Positions 7,437 to 15,504 of a DNA stretch of 39,008 nt are shown here, in pieces; position 1 is the first letter of the stretch; every line of letters begins with the position of its first letter. The stretch comes from SIG603 sp964370115. GTDB lineage: Bacteria; Bacillota; Clostridia; Oscillospirales; Acutalibacteraceae. The translations under genes and the position numbers were made by a program. Below the pieces are notes generated by a model. That model ran no database searches, was not told where the DNA came from, and saw nothing but the letters and a program-made list of their open reading frames with translations. The DNA lies in the NCBI GenBank assembly GCA_964370115.1, contig CAYJIA010000017.1, forward strand, positions 1-39,008, in the 5' to 3' direction.

Positions 7437-9158
7437 ATGATAAATAAAAGATTGATAAACATGGTGCCTAGCGCATCGAAACACATAAAGAAAAATGTTG
7501 CTTTTCAGGTGTGTGGACTTATATCAAATATAGTCTTAATGATTTGCGTGAGCCTATTTTTAGCTACCCTAATCAACACTAAGGCAATGCCCGAAAACAC
7601 CTTGATTTTTGCTTTAATTATTTTAATATGTATAGTAGTTAAAGTTTTCAGCATTTACTTTGCTAGCAAAGAGAGCTATTTATCTTCAAAATCAGTCAAG
7701 GCTATTTTAAGAAATAAAATCTATGACAAGCTCATAAAACTTGGTAGTAAATATACTAAAAAAATATCCTCCGCAGAATTACTGCAAATGTCGGTCGAGG
7801 GTGTTGAACAGTTAGAAACTTACTTTGGAAGCTTCTTGCCACAGTTTTTTTATTCTATTATTTCGCCCGTAATTTTATTTACAGTAGTGTCATTTATTAG
7901 TTTAAAAGTTGCCATAATTTTGTTTATCTGTGTCCCATTAATCCCAATCTCTATTGTATTAGTCCAGAAATTTGCAAAAAAACTGCTTGCAAAATACTGG
8001 GGCGAATACCTGCAACTTGGAGATAATTTTTTAGAAAACCTACAAGGCCTAAACACCTTGAAAATCTACAGCTCAGACGAATACAAGCATAAAGAAATGA
8101 ACAAGCAAGCCGAGAGATTTCGCATAATAACAATGAAAGTATTGTCCATGCAGTTAAACTCAATAATCGTCATGGATATAGTTGCATATGGCGGAGCTGC
8201 ACTTGGCATTATTTTTGCTTTACTAGAATTTTCAAACGGTAGCATAGGCATAGCAGGAACACTTGCAATCATCATGCTTAGTGCGGACTTCTTTTTACCA
8301 CTTCGTGTGTTAGGAAGTTTTTTCCACATAGCAATGAACGGCATTGCCGCTAGCAAAAAAATATTTACCCTATTAGACTTAGAAGAAGAAAAAGAAAAAA
8401 CAGCAGATATCTCTAGCGCTAATATCAAAATAGAAAACTTAAATTTTTCTTACGGAGAAAAGTCGATACTTAAAAATATTAGCTTAGAAATTCCTCAAAA
8501 TAGTTTTGTTTCGGTTGTTGGAAAAAGCGGTTGTGGCAAATCAACTCTTGCATCAATTTTAACAGGCACAAACGAAAATTATACGGGCAGTGCTTTAATC
8601 GGCACAAGCGAGCTTTCTAACATAAGACGAGAGAATTTATTTAACAATATAACTTTAGTTTCGGCAAATAGCTATATTTTCAAAGGTAGTGTCTGCGATA
8701 ATCTAAAAATGGCAAAACCAGATGCTACAAAAGAGGAAATGCTAGAAGTTTTAAGGCAGGTAAATTTGCTTGACTTTATAAACCGCGAAAACGGGCTTGA
8801 CACCCAGCTCCTTGAAAAGGGCAGTAATTTCTCTGGTGGTCAATGCCAAAGACTTGCACTTGCAAGGGCTCTGCTCCACGACACAGAAATTTATATTTTT
8901 GACGAAGCCACCAGTAATATCGATGTCGAAAGCGAAAACGATATTATGGAAGTCATAAAAGATCTCGCAAAAGAAAAAACGATAATCTTAATCTCTCACA
9001 GACTTGCAAATGTTGTAAACTCAGATAAGATTTATCTGCTAAATGACGGTAAGTTATCAGAACAAGGAAGTCACAAAGAACTGTTAGAAATCAAGGGCGA
9101 ATACTATAAATTATTTTCCGCCCAAAAAAATCTTGAGGAAATGGGGTCACAGCTATAA
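7437..9158 (+). CDS. ABC exporter subunit A (fused membrane and ATPase domains, CydDC-like)
   Basis: A 573-residue half-transporter. The N-terminal exporter-type membrane domain (about 1-310) has around six hydrophobic segments. The ATPase domain shows Walker A GKSGCGKST, signature FSGGQCQR, Walker B YIFDEA and an H-loop LISHR. The partner gene starts on the last base of its stop codon, so the two are expected to form a heterodimer. The overall layout resembles CydDC-type and other heterodimeric exporters; the substrate (thiols, heme-related compounds or drugs) cannot be read from sequence. The start ATG 7437 has only a weak ribosome site (GAGA), so the exact start is uncertain. Confidence 0.85.
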   Translation: MINKRLINMVPSASKHIKKNVAFQVCGLISNIVLMICVSLFLATLINTKAMPENTLIFALIILICIVVKVFSIYFASKESYLSSKSVKAILRNKIYDKLIKLGSKYTKKISSAELLQMSVEGVEQLETYFGSFLPQFFYSIISPVILFTVVSFISLKVAIILFICVPLIPISIVLVQKFAKKLLAKYWGEYLQLGDNFLENLQGLNTLKIYSSDEYKHKEMNKQAERFRIITMKVLSMQLNSIIVMDIVAYGGAALGIIFALLEFSNGSIGIAGTLAIIMLSADFFLPLRVLGSFFHIAMNGIAASKKIFTLLDLEEEKEKTADISSANIKIENLNFSYGEKSILKNISLEIPQNSFVSVVGKSGCGKSTLASILTGTNENYTGSALIGTSELSNIRRENLFNNITLVSANSYIFKGSVCDNLKMAKPDATKEEMLEVLRQVNLLDFINRENGLDTQLLEKGSNFSGGQCQRLALARALLHDTEIYIFDEATSNIDVESENDIMEVIKDLAKEKTIILISHRLANVVNSDKIYLLNDGKLSEQGSHKELLEIKGEYYKLFSAQKNLEEMGSQL

Positions 9159-10810
9159 TGAAAAAGAGAAGCAATATAAATGTTATGCTAAGATTAATCG
9201 GCCTTGTAAAACCTCTTTCACATGTGATGATAATAGCAATCATCATGGGTTGTCTCGGATATTTTTGTGCAAGCTTTATAACTGTTTTGGGTGGCTTTGC
9301 CCTAGTAGATATAATAGAAAACAGTGGCACAGCACTTGTTACTATTTTAACAATCATAGCCGTCATTGCTGTTTTGCGAGGGATACTCCATTACATAGAG
9401 CAGTACTGCAATCACTATATTGCATTTAAGCTATTGGCGCTAATTAGAGATAAAGTCTTCACCGCCTTAAGAAAACTTGCCCCTGCAAAACTCGACGGCA
9501 AAGATAAAGGAAACTTGGTCTCTATTATTACCTCAGACATAGAGCTACTAGAAGTTTTCTATGCACATACGGTTTCCCCTATTTGCATAGCATTTATAAC
9601 TTCTTGTACCATAATAGTTTTCATCGGCAGTTTCAATATACTCCTTGGAGTTGTAGCCTTATTGGCGCATTTATTTTTAGGTGTAATTTTACCTTCTATA
9701 ATTTCAAAAAAGAGCAAGGAAGTTGGGCAAAAACAACGAGAGCAAAACGGAAATCTCAATGCACATTTTTTAGACAGTCTAAGAGGGCTCAAAGAAATTC
9801 TTCAGTACGGATTTATGGACGAAAGAAAAGAAAGCATAAAAGAACACTCGGAAAAAATGGAAACCTCTAACAAAAAAATAAAGTCATATATTGGAAAAAC
9901 TTTCTCTGCAACAAACTTTGTTATACTTTTATTCTCTATAATTATGCTGTTTACAGCGAGTTATTTGTACACACAGAATATAGTTGGTTTAAGCGGAGTC
10001 ATAGTACCTACTATAATGTTATTTTCATCTTTTGGTGCCGTTACCGCCACCGCAAATTTAGGCGCAGGCCTGACCCAGACTATGGCATGCGGAAACAGGG
10101 TGCTCGACATATTAGACGACGAACCTATCGTAAAAGAAGTCGCAAGCGGCGTCGACGTAAGTTTTGAGAGTGCGAGCATTGACAACATCAGCTTTAGCTA
10201 TAACACAGAACAAATTTTAAAAGACTTTTCTTTAAATATTGAGAAAAATAAAATTCTTGGAATTAGCGGAAAATCAGGCTGTGGCAAATCTACCACACTT
10301 AAACTATTAATGAGATTTTGGGATACTCAAAGTGGTCAGATAAAAATCTCAGGGAAAGACATAAAAGAAATTAACACTAAAAGTTTAAGGGACAATGAGA
10401 GCTTTGTGACTCAAGAAACTCACATTTTTCACGACACAGTTGAAAACAATATCAAGGTAGCAAATATAAGTGCCAGTGAAGAAGATGTGATAAGAGCCGC
10501 GAAATCTGCTTCCATCCACGAATTTATAACAACTCTTCCAAGCGGATATAAAACAGAAATAGGCGAGCTCGGCGACACTATTTCTGGCGGAGAAAAACAG
10601 AGAATAGGCATAGCCAGAGCGTTTTTGCATAATGCAAATTTAATTTTACTAGACGAACCTACCAGCAACCTAGACAGCCTAAACGAGGCAGTAATATTAA
10701 AATCCTTAAAAGAGCAAAGCGACAAAAGCATTGTCTTAGTATCACATAGAAAGTCAACCATGAAGATTGCCGATAAAGTTGTATTCATGGAAGCGCTGAG
10801 GAAAAGCTGA
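9158..10810 (+). CDS. ABC exporter subunit B (fused membrane and ATPase domains, CydDC-like)
   Basis: A 550-residue second half-transporter, overlapping the stop codon of the first. The membrane domain covers about 1-310. The ATPase domain has Walker A GKSGCGKST, a Q-loop within the segment FVTQETHIFHDTV, signature ISGGEKQR, Walker B LILLDEPTS and H-loop VSHRKS. Both subunits keep the catalytic Glu after Walker B, so neither ATP site is obviously dead. The next gene starts on the A of the TGA stop, an ATGA-type overlap that points to translational coupling with the YgbA-like gene. Confidence 0.85.
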   Translation: MKKRSNINVMLRLIGLVKPLSHVMIIAIIMGCLGYFCASFITVLGGFALVDIIENSGTALVTILTIIAVIAVLRGILHYIEQYCNHYIAFKLLALIRDKVFTALRKLAPAKLDGKDKGNLVSIITSDIELLEVFYAHTVSPICIAFITSCTIIVFIGSFNILLGVVALLAHLFLGVILPSIISKKSKEVGQKQREQNGNLNAHFLDSLRGLKEILQYGFMDERKESIKEHSEKMETSNKKIKSYIGKTFSATNFVILLFSIIMLFTASYLYTQNIVGLSGVIVPTIMLFSSFGAVTATANLGAGLTQTMACGNRVLDILDDEPIVKEVASGVDVSFESASIDNISFSYNTEQILKDFSLNIEKNKILGISGKSGCGKSTTLKLLMRFWDTQSGQIKISGKDIKEINTKSLRDNESFVTQETHIFHDTVENNIKVANISASEEDVIRAAKSASIHEFITTLPSGYKTEIGELGDTISGGEKQRIGIARAFLHNANLILLDEPTSNLDSLNEAVILKSLKEQSDKSIVLVSHRKSTMKIADKVVFMEALRKS

Positions 10811-11103
10811 TGGATAAAACGCAAAAAGAAAAGGATATATCAAAGCTTATGATTGAGCTATACTGTAAAAAAAATCATAAAGGAAAAACTATTTGCAATG
10901 AGTGCAAAGAGCTTATCGAGTACAGCAACTTAAAGGCAGAAAAATGCCCCTTTAAAGCGACAAAAACCTTTTGTTCTAAATGCACTGTCCACTGTTACAA
11001 ACCCGCTATGCGCAATAAAATAAAAGCAGTAATGCGCTTTTCAGGCCCTAGAATGATATTTCATCACCCCATAATGCTAATTAAGCATATTACCGCTAAG
11101 TAA
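10810..11103 (+). CDS. ygbA: YgbA-like protein (nitrous oxide-stimulated promoter family)
   Basis: A 97-residue, Cys-rich soluble protein recognised as the YgbA / 'nitrous oxide-stimulated promoter' family. It shows a KLMIELYCKKNHKG start, then Cys pairs in ICNECKEL, EKCPF, TFCSKCTVHCY, and the characteristic RFSGPRM..HHP segment. The four or more ordered Cys residues suggest a metal or Fe-S site, which is inference. In E. coli the homologue is induced by nitric oxide through NsrR. Here it is coupled to the ABC exporter genes and followed by ybaN, which hints at a role in nitrosative or metal stress. The molecular function is not established. Confidence 0.8.
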   Translation: MDKTQKEKDISKLMIELYCKKNHKGKTICNECKELIEYSNLKAEKCPFKATKTFCSKCTVHCYKPAMRNKIKAVMRFSGPRMIFHHPIMLIKHITAK

Positions 11104-11113
11104 AGGAAAAATT

Positions 11114-11491
11114 ATGAGAATTAAAAGACTGATATATTTAATAATTGGCTGTGTCGGCCTTGCCCTTGGCGCTATCGGCGCAGTTGTTCCACTACTTCCA
11201 GCCTTCCCCTTTCTACTCCTTGCAGCCTTTGGTTTTTCTCGAAGCAGTGAAAAACTCGACAACTGGTTTAAAAGCACTAAGCTATATAAAAACAATTTAG
11301 AGAGCTATGTCAAGGGTCAAGGCATGACAAAGAAAACTAAAATTAAAATTATAATAACTGTCACCGTGTTGATGAGCATAGGATTTTTGATGATGGGTGC
11401 CGTTCCCGTTGGACGAATAATCTTATTCTTCGTTTGGGTTTTCCATATTTTGTATTTTACATTCTGGGTAAAGACGGTCGCGCAGAAATAA
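11114..11491 (+). CDS. ybaN: YbaN-like inner-membrane protein (DUF454)
   Basis: A 125-residue membrane protein of the DUF454/YbaN family. Three or four hydrophobic segments are visible, at about 5-27, 28-40, 74-92 and 96-118. The family-typical GAIGAVVPLLPAFPFLLLAA is followed by FSRSSEKLDNWF. The function is unknown. The start has a good Shine-Dalgarno (TAAAGGAA) 10 bases after the ygbA stop. It is the last gene of the four-gene operon, ending at a bidirectional terminator. Confidence 0.85.
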   Translation: MRIKRLIYLIIGCVGLALGAIGAVVPLLPAFPFLLLAAFGFSRSSEKLDNWFKSTKLYKNNLESYVKGQGMTKKTKIKIIITVTVLMSIGFLMMGAVPVGRIILFFVWVFHILYFTFWVKTVAQK

Positions 11492-11498
11492 AATAAAA

Positions 11499-11545
11499 GC
11501 TGTATCAAATGAAATTTATCACTTGATACAGCCTTTGATTTTTTA
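11499..11545. terminator. Bidirectional terminator between ybaN and the lipoprotein gene
   Basis: A perfect 10-bp stem pairs GCTGTATCAA (11499-11508) with TTGATACAGC (11523-11532). T-rich sequence lies on the right for the plus strand. A-rich sequence on the left gives a U-tract for the minus strand. The flanking genes converge on it. Confidence 0.8.
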
Positions 11546-11551
11546 TTTGAT

Positions 11552-12100
11552 TTACGCCGCAGCGGCTTCTGAGACAAAGAATAGTTTTAGTAGTGACATA
11601 GAGGCTTCCACTGTTGTTTCAGCAACTGTGATAGCTCCAAAATCACCTGCATCTAAAGTATACCATCCATCTTCGTTATCGGTTAAAGTGAATACTAATA
11701 GATATTCTTCATTTGGATCATCTATTACATAACCCTCTTGCTCTTCATCAAATGTGCAAGCACCTTGGTATGAGTGATACTCTGTTCCATTAAACAAAAC
11801 AAATACAGCGTGTGTGTAATCCTCGTTAAAAGATACGCCACCATAAGGATCTGTCATTTCAGGCGAGTGGCCCGAGTAATTATGCACGAGCATAGGCTCT
11901 AACGCCTCAACCTCGGCAGTAAAATCGTTTACTCCTGTTTCTTCTGCTACGTCCTCTTGTGGGTCGCTTTCCTCTGCTATACTCTCTTCTTGTGTGCTTT
12001 CCTCAACAGTACTTTCACCTGTTTCAAAGTCCTCGTCTCCACAAGCAGTAAGGCTAAACACCATTACAAGTGCAAGTGCAAATGCTAATATTTTTTTCAT
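11552..12100 (-). CDS. Hypothetical lipoprotein
   Basis: A 182-residue predicted lipoprotein. It has a signal peptide with a lipobox LTAC (lipidated Cys at residue 20), then a very acidic Glu/Ser/Thr-rich linker (about 21-60), and a C-terminal domain of about 120 residues rich in aromatic and acidic residues that I do not recognise. It should be tethered to the outer face of the membrane. The start ATG is preceded by AAAAGGAG. A full-consensus promoter lies upstream. It appears monocistronic. The protein ends in an odd VSEAAAA tail. Confidence 0.75.
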   Translation of the reverse strand: MKKILAFALALVMVFSLTACGDEDFETGESTVEESTQEESIAEESDPQEDVAEETGVNDFTAEVEALEPMLVHNYSGHSPEMTDPYGGVSFNEDYTHAVFVLFNGTEYHSYQGACTFDEEQEGYVIDDPNEEYLLVFTLTDNEDGWYTLDAGDFGAITVAETTVEASMSLLKLFFVSEAAAA

Positions 12101-12131
12101 TTTAATCTCCTTTTAAGCTAAGTTTTATTTA

Positions 12132-12203
12132 ATACTGATTTCCAGTATATACGGCAAGTCAATTTGCATTTTCAATTATATTCTCACTTGCTTATTTTGT
12201 CAA
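12132..12203 (-). promoter_or_regulatory. Consensus promoter and leader hairpin of the lipoprotein gene
   Basis: On the minus strand, TTGACA (complement of 12198-12203), a 17-base spacer and TATAAT (complement of 12175-12180) form a fully consensus sigma-A promoter. The leader contains a small hairpin, ATACTG/CAGTAT (12132-12137 and 12143-12148). Confidence 0.75.
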
Positions 12204-12221
12204 CATTTAAAATGTCTATTC

Positions 12222-13181
12222 CTATACACTAAAAATTCCAAACTGTATAAACAGTGTAATTCCAATTATCATTGTGACAAACGATATGAATGAAGACACT
12301 ACTATTACCCTACTTGCAAATTCGTAGTCACTTTTCATGCTATAAATCAGACTGTAGTTTGAAATTCCACAAGGTGCGCAGAACAAAAAGAACAACGCGC
12401 CTAGCTCGTACCCACTAAAATCAAAGAACATAATCGCGGGCACCATTGCAAGAGCCGGCACTAGTACAAGCTTTATCAAGCTACAAAAAATTATAGATTT
12501 CATGTCGTTCATTTTTTCAAATTTAATCTCGGCACCTAGGCATAAAAGCGCCAACGGCGTCACTATCCCACTAAAGCTTTCTACTGAATCCACTGCAAAA
12601 ACAGGCAGTGTAATGTTCACAAACTTTACAACAAAACCTAGAACAATTCCGATTATTACTGGGTTTTTCACAATGCTTAAAAGAAGTGATTTTACATTTA
12701 TCTTCTTTGTGCCCTCCTCGCCCGAGAAAACGGTCAGCACAACTATGCTACATATTGTAAGTATAATCACGGCAACGGGTATTAACAAAATAGTAGAAAT
12801 TGCACCCGTTTCTCCAAAAAGGCTTGTCGCCATGACTGTTCCTAGTAGCACAAAATTACTTCTAAATGCATTTTGAACAAATGCTCCACATCTTTTTTTA
12901 TTATGTATAAATATAGGCACTATTAGGGAGAGTATTACGACGATTGCCAAAGTGACTATACCGCCATAAATAATGTAATCGACATTTTGAATACTATTAA
13001 AATCTGCCTTATAAATTTGATAAAACATATTTGTCGGTAGTGCAAAAGTATAAATCAAATTGTTAGCTTTTTTTACAAAAGCCTCGTCAAACATTTTCTT
13101 TTTCCTAAGCAGTGCGCCCATTAGTATCAGCACAAATATAGGTCCGATTATATTAAAACTTATAATTAAATTTTGTATCAT
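12222..13181 (-). CDS. AEC-family (auxin efflux carrier-like) transporter
   Basis: A 319-residue integral membrane protein with about ten hydrophobic segments in two halves, typical of the auxin efflux carrier family that in bacteria moves organic acids such as malate. Characteristic stretches include the N-terminal GPIFVLILMGALLRKKKMF, a mid-protein KNPVIIGIVLGFVVKF and the late FLFCAPCGISNYSLIY. The substrate is unknown. It lies 24 bases downstream of an AraC-type regulator on the same strand, so the two are probably one transcription unit and the regulator is the likely controller. The start ATG has AAAGGAA 8 bases upstream. Confidence 0.85.
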   Translation of the reverse strand: MIQNLIISFNIIGPIFVLILMGALLRKKKMFDEAFVKKANNLIYTFALPTNMFYQIYKADFNSIQNVDYIIYGGIVTLAIVVILSLIVPIFIHNKKRCGAFVQNAFRSNFVLLGTVMATSLFGETGAISTILLIPVAVIILTICSIVVLTVFSGEEGTKKINVKSLLLSIVKNPVIIGIVLGFVVKFVNITLPVFAVDSVESFSGIVTPLALLCLGAEIKFEKMNDMKSIIFCSLIKLVLVPALAMVPAIMFFDFSGYELGALFFLFCAPCGISNYSLIYSMKSDYEFASRVIVVSSFISFVTMIIGITLFIQFGIFSV

Positions 13182-13205
13182 TATTTATTCCTTTTCATTT
13201 TACCC

Positions 13206-14090
13206 TCAAACACAGTCCTTGTACTTATCTCTATACTGTGTCGGCGTAAGTTTATATATTTCTTTAAAACTCTTTGCGTAGTAACTCATTTCAGAAAAAC
13301 CACAGCTAATCCCTATGTTTATCACGGGTTCACCCGTCACCTTTAAAAGTACAGCAGAGCACCCTAGCCTGTACTCTTTTAAATACTTAATCGTTGAGGT
13401 TTTAAGTATTGTTTTAAAACATCTAAGAGCCTCGCTCTCCTTAACTCCTGCACTCTTTGCAATTTGCGTAAGACTTATCTCTTGTGAAAAATTTTGGTGA
13501 ATGTAGTACAGCATTTTTTTGCATCTACTTAATTGCTTTATTTTGTTTTTATCGGTAGGCGCTTGATTGTCCTTTGTATGTTTTATAACATGTAATAAAA
13601 TCTGGGTAAGCTTTTCCCTCACTAAAAATTCATACGCAAATTCCTCTTTAGAAAAAATCTCGTACCCATTTATAAGAAGTTCACATTCTTTTAAATCTAA
13701 CATGCACGTACTAGGTGAATTTTCCTCTAAGAGCAAGTGAAAATATTTCTCGTACAAAACACTGCCCAAATCTCCATATATAAATCTTGAATGAAATACA
13801 AACGACTTTATTTTGCAGTCTGTCTCATCAAAATTTGTGCAAGAATGTAGTCTGCCAGAATTAATAAATATCCCCTCACCAGCTTTAAGCACAAATTTTT
13901 TAAGCTCCACAACAAGTTCCATTTCGCCTTCTGTAACGACTATAATTTCTAATTCATCATGCCAATGATATGGAACCGACTGTGCTGTTAAATCGTCATT
14001 ATATATCGCTACAGGAAACTCTGGCGTGCCTTTTGCATTTAGCTCCTTGTTTTTATCGTCCAAAACGATATCACAAGATAATTTTTTCAT
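13206..14090 (-). CDS. AraC-family transcriptional regulator with cupin sensor domain
   Basis: A 294-residue regulator. The N-terminal half is a cupin-type ligand-binding domain (VPYHWHDELEIIVVTEGEM, later AGEGIFINSGRLH). The C-terminal ~100 residues carry the two helix-turn-helix motifs of AraC/XylS proteins, ending with GFSEMSYYAKSFKEIYKLTPTQYR. The start is taken as the ATG at 14090, which follows GAGGGAG; an in-frame ATG at 14102 lacks a ribosome site. It precedes the AEC transporter gene and probably regulates it. Three copies of the heptamer ATATGAT or its complement in the upstream region are candidate binding sites. Confidence 0.9.
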   Translation of the reverse strand: MKKLSCDIVLDDKNKELNAKGTPEFPVAIYNDDLTAQSVPYHWHDELEIIVVTEGEMELVVELKKFVLKAGEGIFINSGRLHSCTNFDETDCKIKSFVFHSRFIYGDLGSVLYEKYFHLLLEENSPSTCMLDLKECELLINGYEIFSKEEFAYEFLVREKLTQILLHVIKHTKDNQAPTDKNKIKQLSRCKKMLYYIHQNFSQEISLTQIAKSAGVKESEALRCFKTILKTSTIKYLKEYRLGCSAVLLKVTGEPVINIGISCGFSEMSYYAKSFKEIYKLTPTQYRDKYKDCV

Positions 14091-14114
14091 TTTCTCCCTC
14101 ATTTCGGCGAAATT

Positions 14115-14173
14115 ATCATATAAATATGCGATATATTAATAGAAAATCCGTTTATATGATGATATAATCATAT
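14115..14173. promoter_or_regulatory. Intergenic heptamer repeats between araC-type and VOC genes
   Basis: A perfect inverted repeat, ATATGAT (14154-14160) and ATCATAT (14167-14173), encloses part of a TATAAT (14163-14168) that would serve as the -10 for the VOC gene. A third copy, ATCATAT (14115-14121), is near the AraC-type gene. No good -35 is seen. Confidence 0.4.
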
Positions 14174-14226
14174 CACAAAACAAATAACTATACAATAATT
14201 CAAATGAAGAATCGAGGTAATATCTA

Positions 14227-14610
14227 ATGAAAATTGAGCACATAGCGGTATATGTTCGAGACTTAGAAAAAACAAGGGAGTTTTACCAAAAATACTTTAA
14301 TGCAAAGAGCAATGACGGTTATCACAACAAAAACACTGGGTTTAGGTCATATTTTTTGTCTTTTGACGATGGCACAAGGATAGAGCTTATGAATTTCTCA
14401 GAGCTTGAAGAAAAAAGCAAAAACGACAGGCGCACAGGGCTTATTCACATAGCTTTTAGCGTGGGAAGTGCAGAAAATGTAACAAGCCTTACCGCACAAA
14501 TTGAAGCCGACGGATACACCGTGACAAGCAGACCACGAACCACGGGCGACGGCTATTTTGAGAGCTGTGTTGCAGATCCCGAGGGAAATTTAGTAGAAAT
14601 CACTGTATAA
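14227..14610 (+). CDS. VOC-family (glyoxalase/bleomycin-resistance fold) protein
   Basis: A 127-residue single vicinal-oxygen-chelate domain with two beta-alpha-beta-beta-beta repeats. Candidate metal ligands are His5 in KIEHIAVYV, Glu in RIELMNF, His in LIHIAFSV and Glu in NLVEITV. These match the H-E-H-E pattern of lactoylglutathione-lyase-like enzymes such as SMU1112c/YaeR. The substrate is not known. It is monocistronic and divergent from the AraC-type regulator. The Shine-Dalgarno is GAGG, 10 bases before the ATG. A palindromic repeat follows it rather than a conventional terminator. Confidence 0.85.
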   Translation: MKIEHIAVYVRDLEKTREFYQKYFNAKSNDGYHNKNTGFRSYFLSFDDGTRIELMNFSELEEKSKNDRRTGLIHIAFSVGSAENVTSLTAQIEADGYTVTSRPRTTGDGYFESCVADPEGNLVEITV

Positions 14611-14660
14611 AAAAAGGTCACTACATAATAAAATAATTTTCGTCAAATTGACAGACAAAT

Positions 14661-14739
14661 GTAGGGGCGGTCCTATGTGACCGCCCGAAACCTTAGATTT
14701 TACCATTAGTTTCGGGCGAACACACAGGTTCGCCCCTAC
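14661..14739. repeat. Nested palindromic intergenic repeat (MITE/REP-like)
   Basis: Two 31-base arms (14661-14691 and 14709-14739) form an imperfect inverted repeat beginning GTAGGGGCG and ending CGCCCCTAC. Each arm also folds on itself: GGGCGGTC/GACCGCCC in the left arm and GGGCGAAC/GTTCGCCC in the right. The arms differ by paired, compensatory changes. No ORF is present. The G+C content is far above the surroundings. The family name is inferred from structure only. Confidence 0.75.
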
Positions 14740-14803
14740 GAATTTTGTGCATTATAACAATTATGTCACTGCCCCATTTATATTTTTACGTTTAGTAAAA
14801 CAT

Positions 14804-15502
14804 TTACTTTTTTTGTCCGTAATATGCGTTTTCGCCGTGTTTTCTTAAAAAGTGTTTATCCACTAAATAATCCGGTGCTTTTTTTATAGATGGATTAAGC
14901 ATTTCTGCATTTAGCGCCATTTTTGCCACTTCCTCTAGCACAACCGAGTTGTGCACCGCTTCATCGGCATTTTTGCCCCATGTGAACGGCCCGTGGTTTG
15001 TGCATAAAATTCCAGGATTGTGCATTGGATTAATTTTATTATTTTCTATTGTTTCTATTATGACAAGTCCCGTGTTTTTTTCATATTCACTTTCGATTTC
15101 CTCTTTTGTAAGAGATCTTGCACATAGTATATCGCCATAAAAGTAATCGCTGTGCGTAGTTCCGTAATTTGGAATACTTCTACCTGCCTGTGCCCAAGAG
15201 GTCGCAACAGGCGAATGAGTATGCACTATACCGCCTATTTCGGGATATTTTTTGTATAGTTCAAGGTGCGTCGCTGTGTCAGACGAGGGATTATACTGCC
15301 CCTCTACCACATTGCCATCAAGGTCTAAAACCACCATGTCACAGGCTTGCAATTTATCGTAGTCAACACCGCTTGGCTTGATTACAAAATATCCACTCTC
15401 ACGATCTATTCCAGAAACATTGCCCCAAGTATAAGTTATAAGTCCTCTTCTTGGAAGCTCCATGTTTGCCTCGTAGACTTCTTTTTTTAGTTTCTCTAAC
15501 AT
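14804..15502 (-). CDS. araD: L-ribulose-5-phosphate 4-epimerase
   Basis: A 232-residue zinc-dependent class II aldolase-fold epimerase (AraD/UlaF/SgbE family) converting L-ribulose 5-phosphate to D-xylulose 5-phosphate. The signature stretches are present: ITYTWGNVSGIDRE, FVIKPSGVDYD, YNPSSDTATHLELYK, the zinc His pair in IVHTHSP and the third His in CTNHGPFTWG. The length is close to that of E. coli AraD. The ATG at 15502 is chosen because AAAGGCAGG lies 7 bases upstream; an upstream in-frame GTG at 15508 overlaps the ulaE stop. It is the last gene of the ulaG-propeller-ulaE-araD operon, where it performs the final step to the pentose phosphate pathway. Confidence 0.93.
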   Translation of the reverse strand: MLEKLKKEVYEANMELPRRGLITYTWGNVSGIDRESGYFVIKPSGVDYDKLQACDMVVLDLDGNVVEGQYNPSSDTATHLELYKKYPEIGGIVHTHSPVATSWAQAGRSIPNYGTTHSDYFYGDILCARSLTKEEIESEYEKNTGLVIIETIENNKINPMHNPGILCTNHGPFTWGKNADEAVHNSVVLEEVAKMALNAEMLNPSIKKAPDYLVDKHFLRKHGENAYYGQKK

Positions 15503-15504
15503 TT

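Noticed and set aside
10429..10824. 131-codon minus-strand frame at the end of the second ABC exporter gene
   Set aside because: Antisense to the ATPase signature and Walker B region; a shadow.
14661..14739. Palindromic repeat as a simple terminator for the VOC gene
   Set aside because: It is over 50 bases past the stop codon, has no U-tract, and its double-arm structure is better explained as a repeat element.
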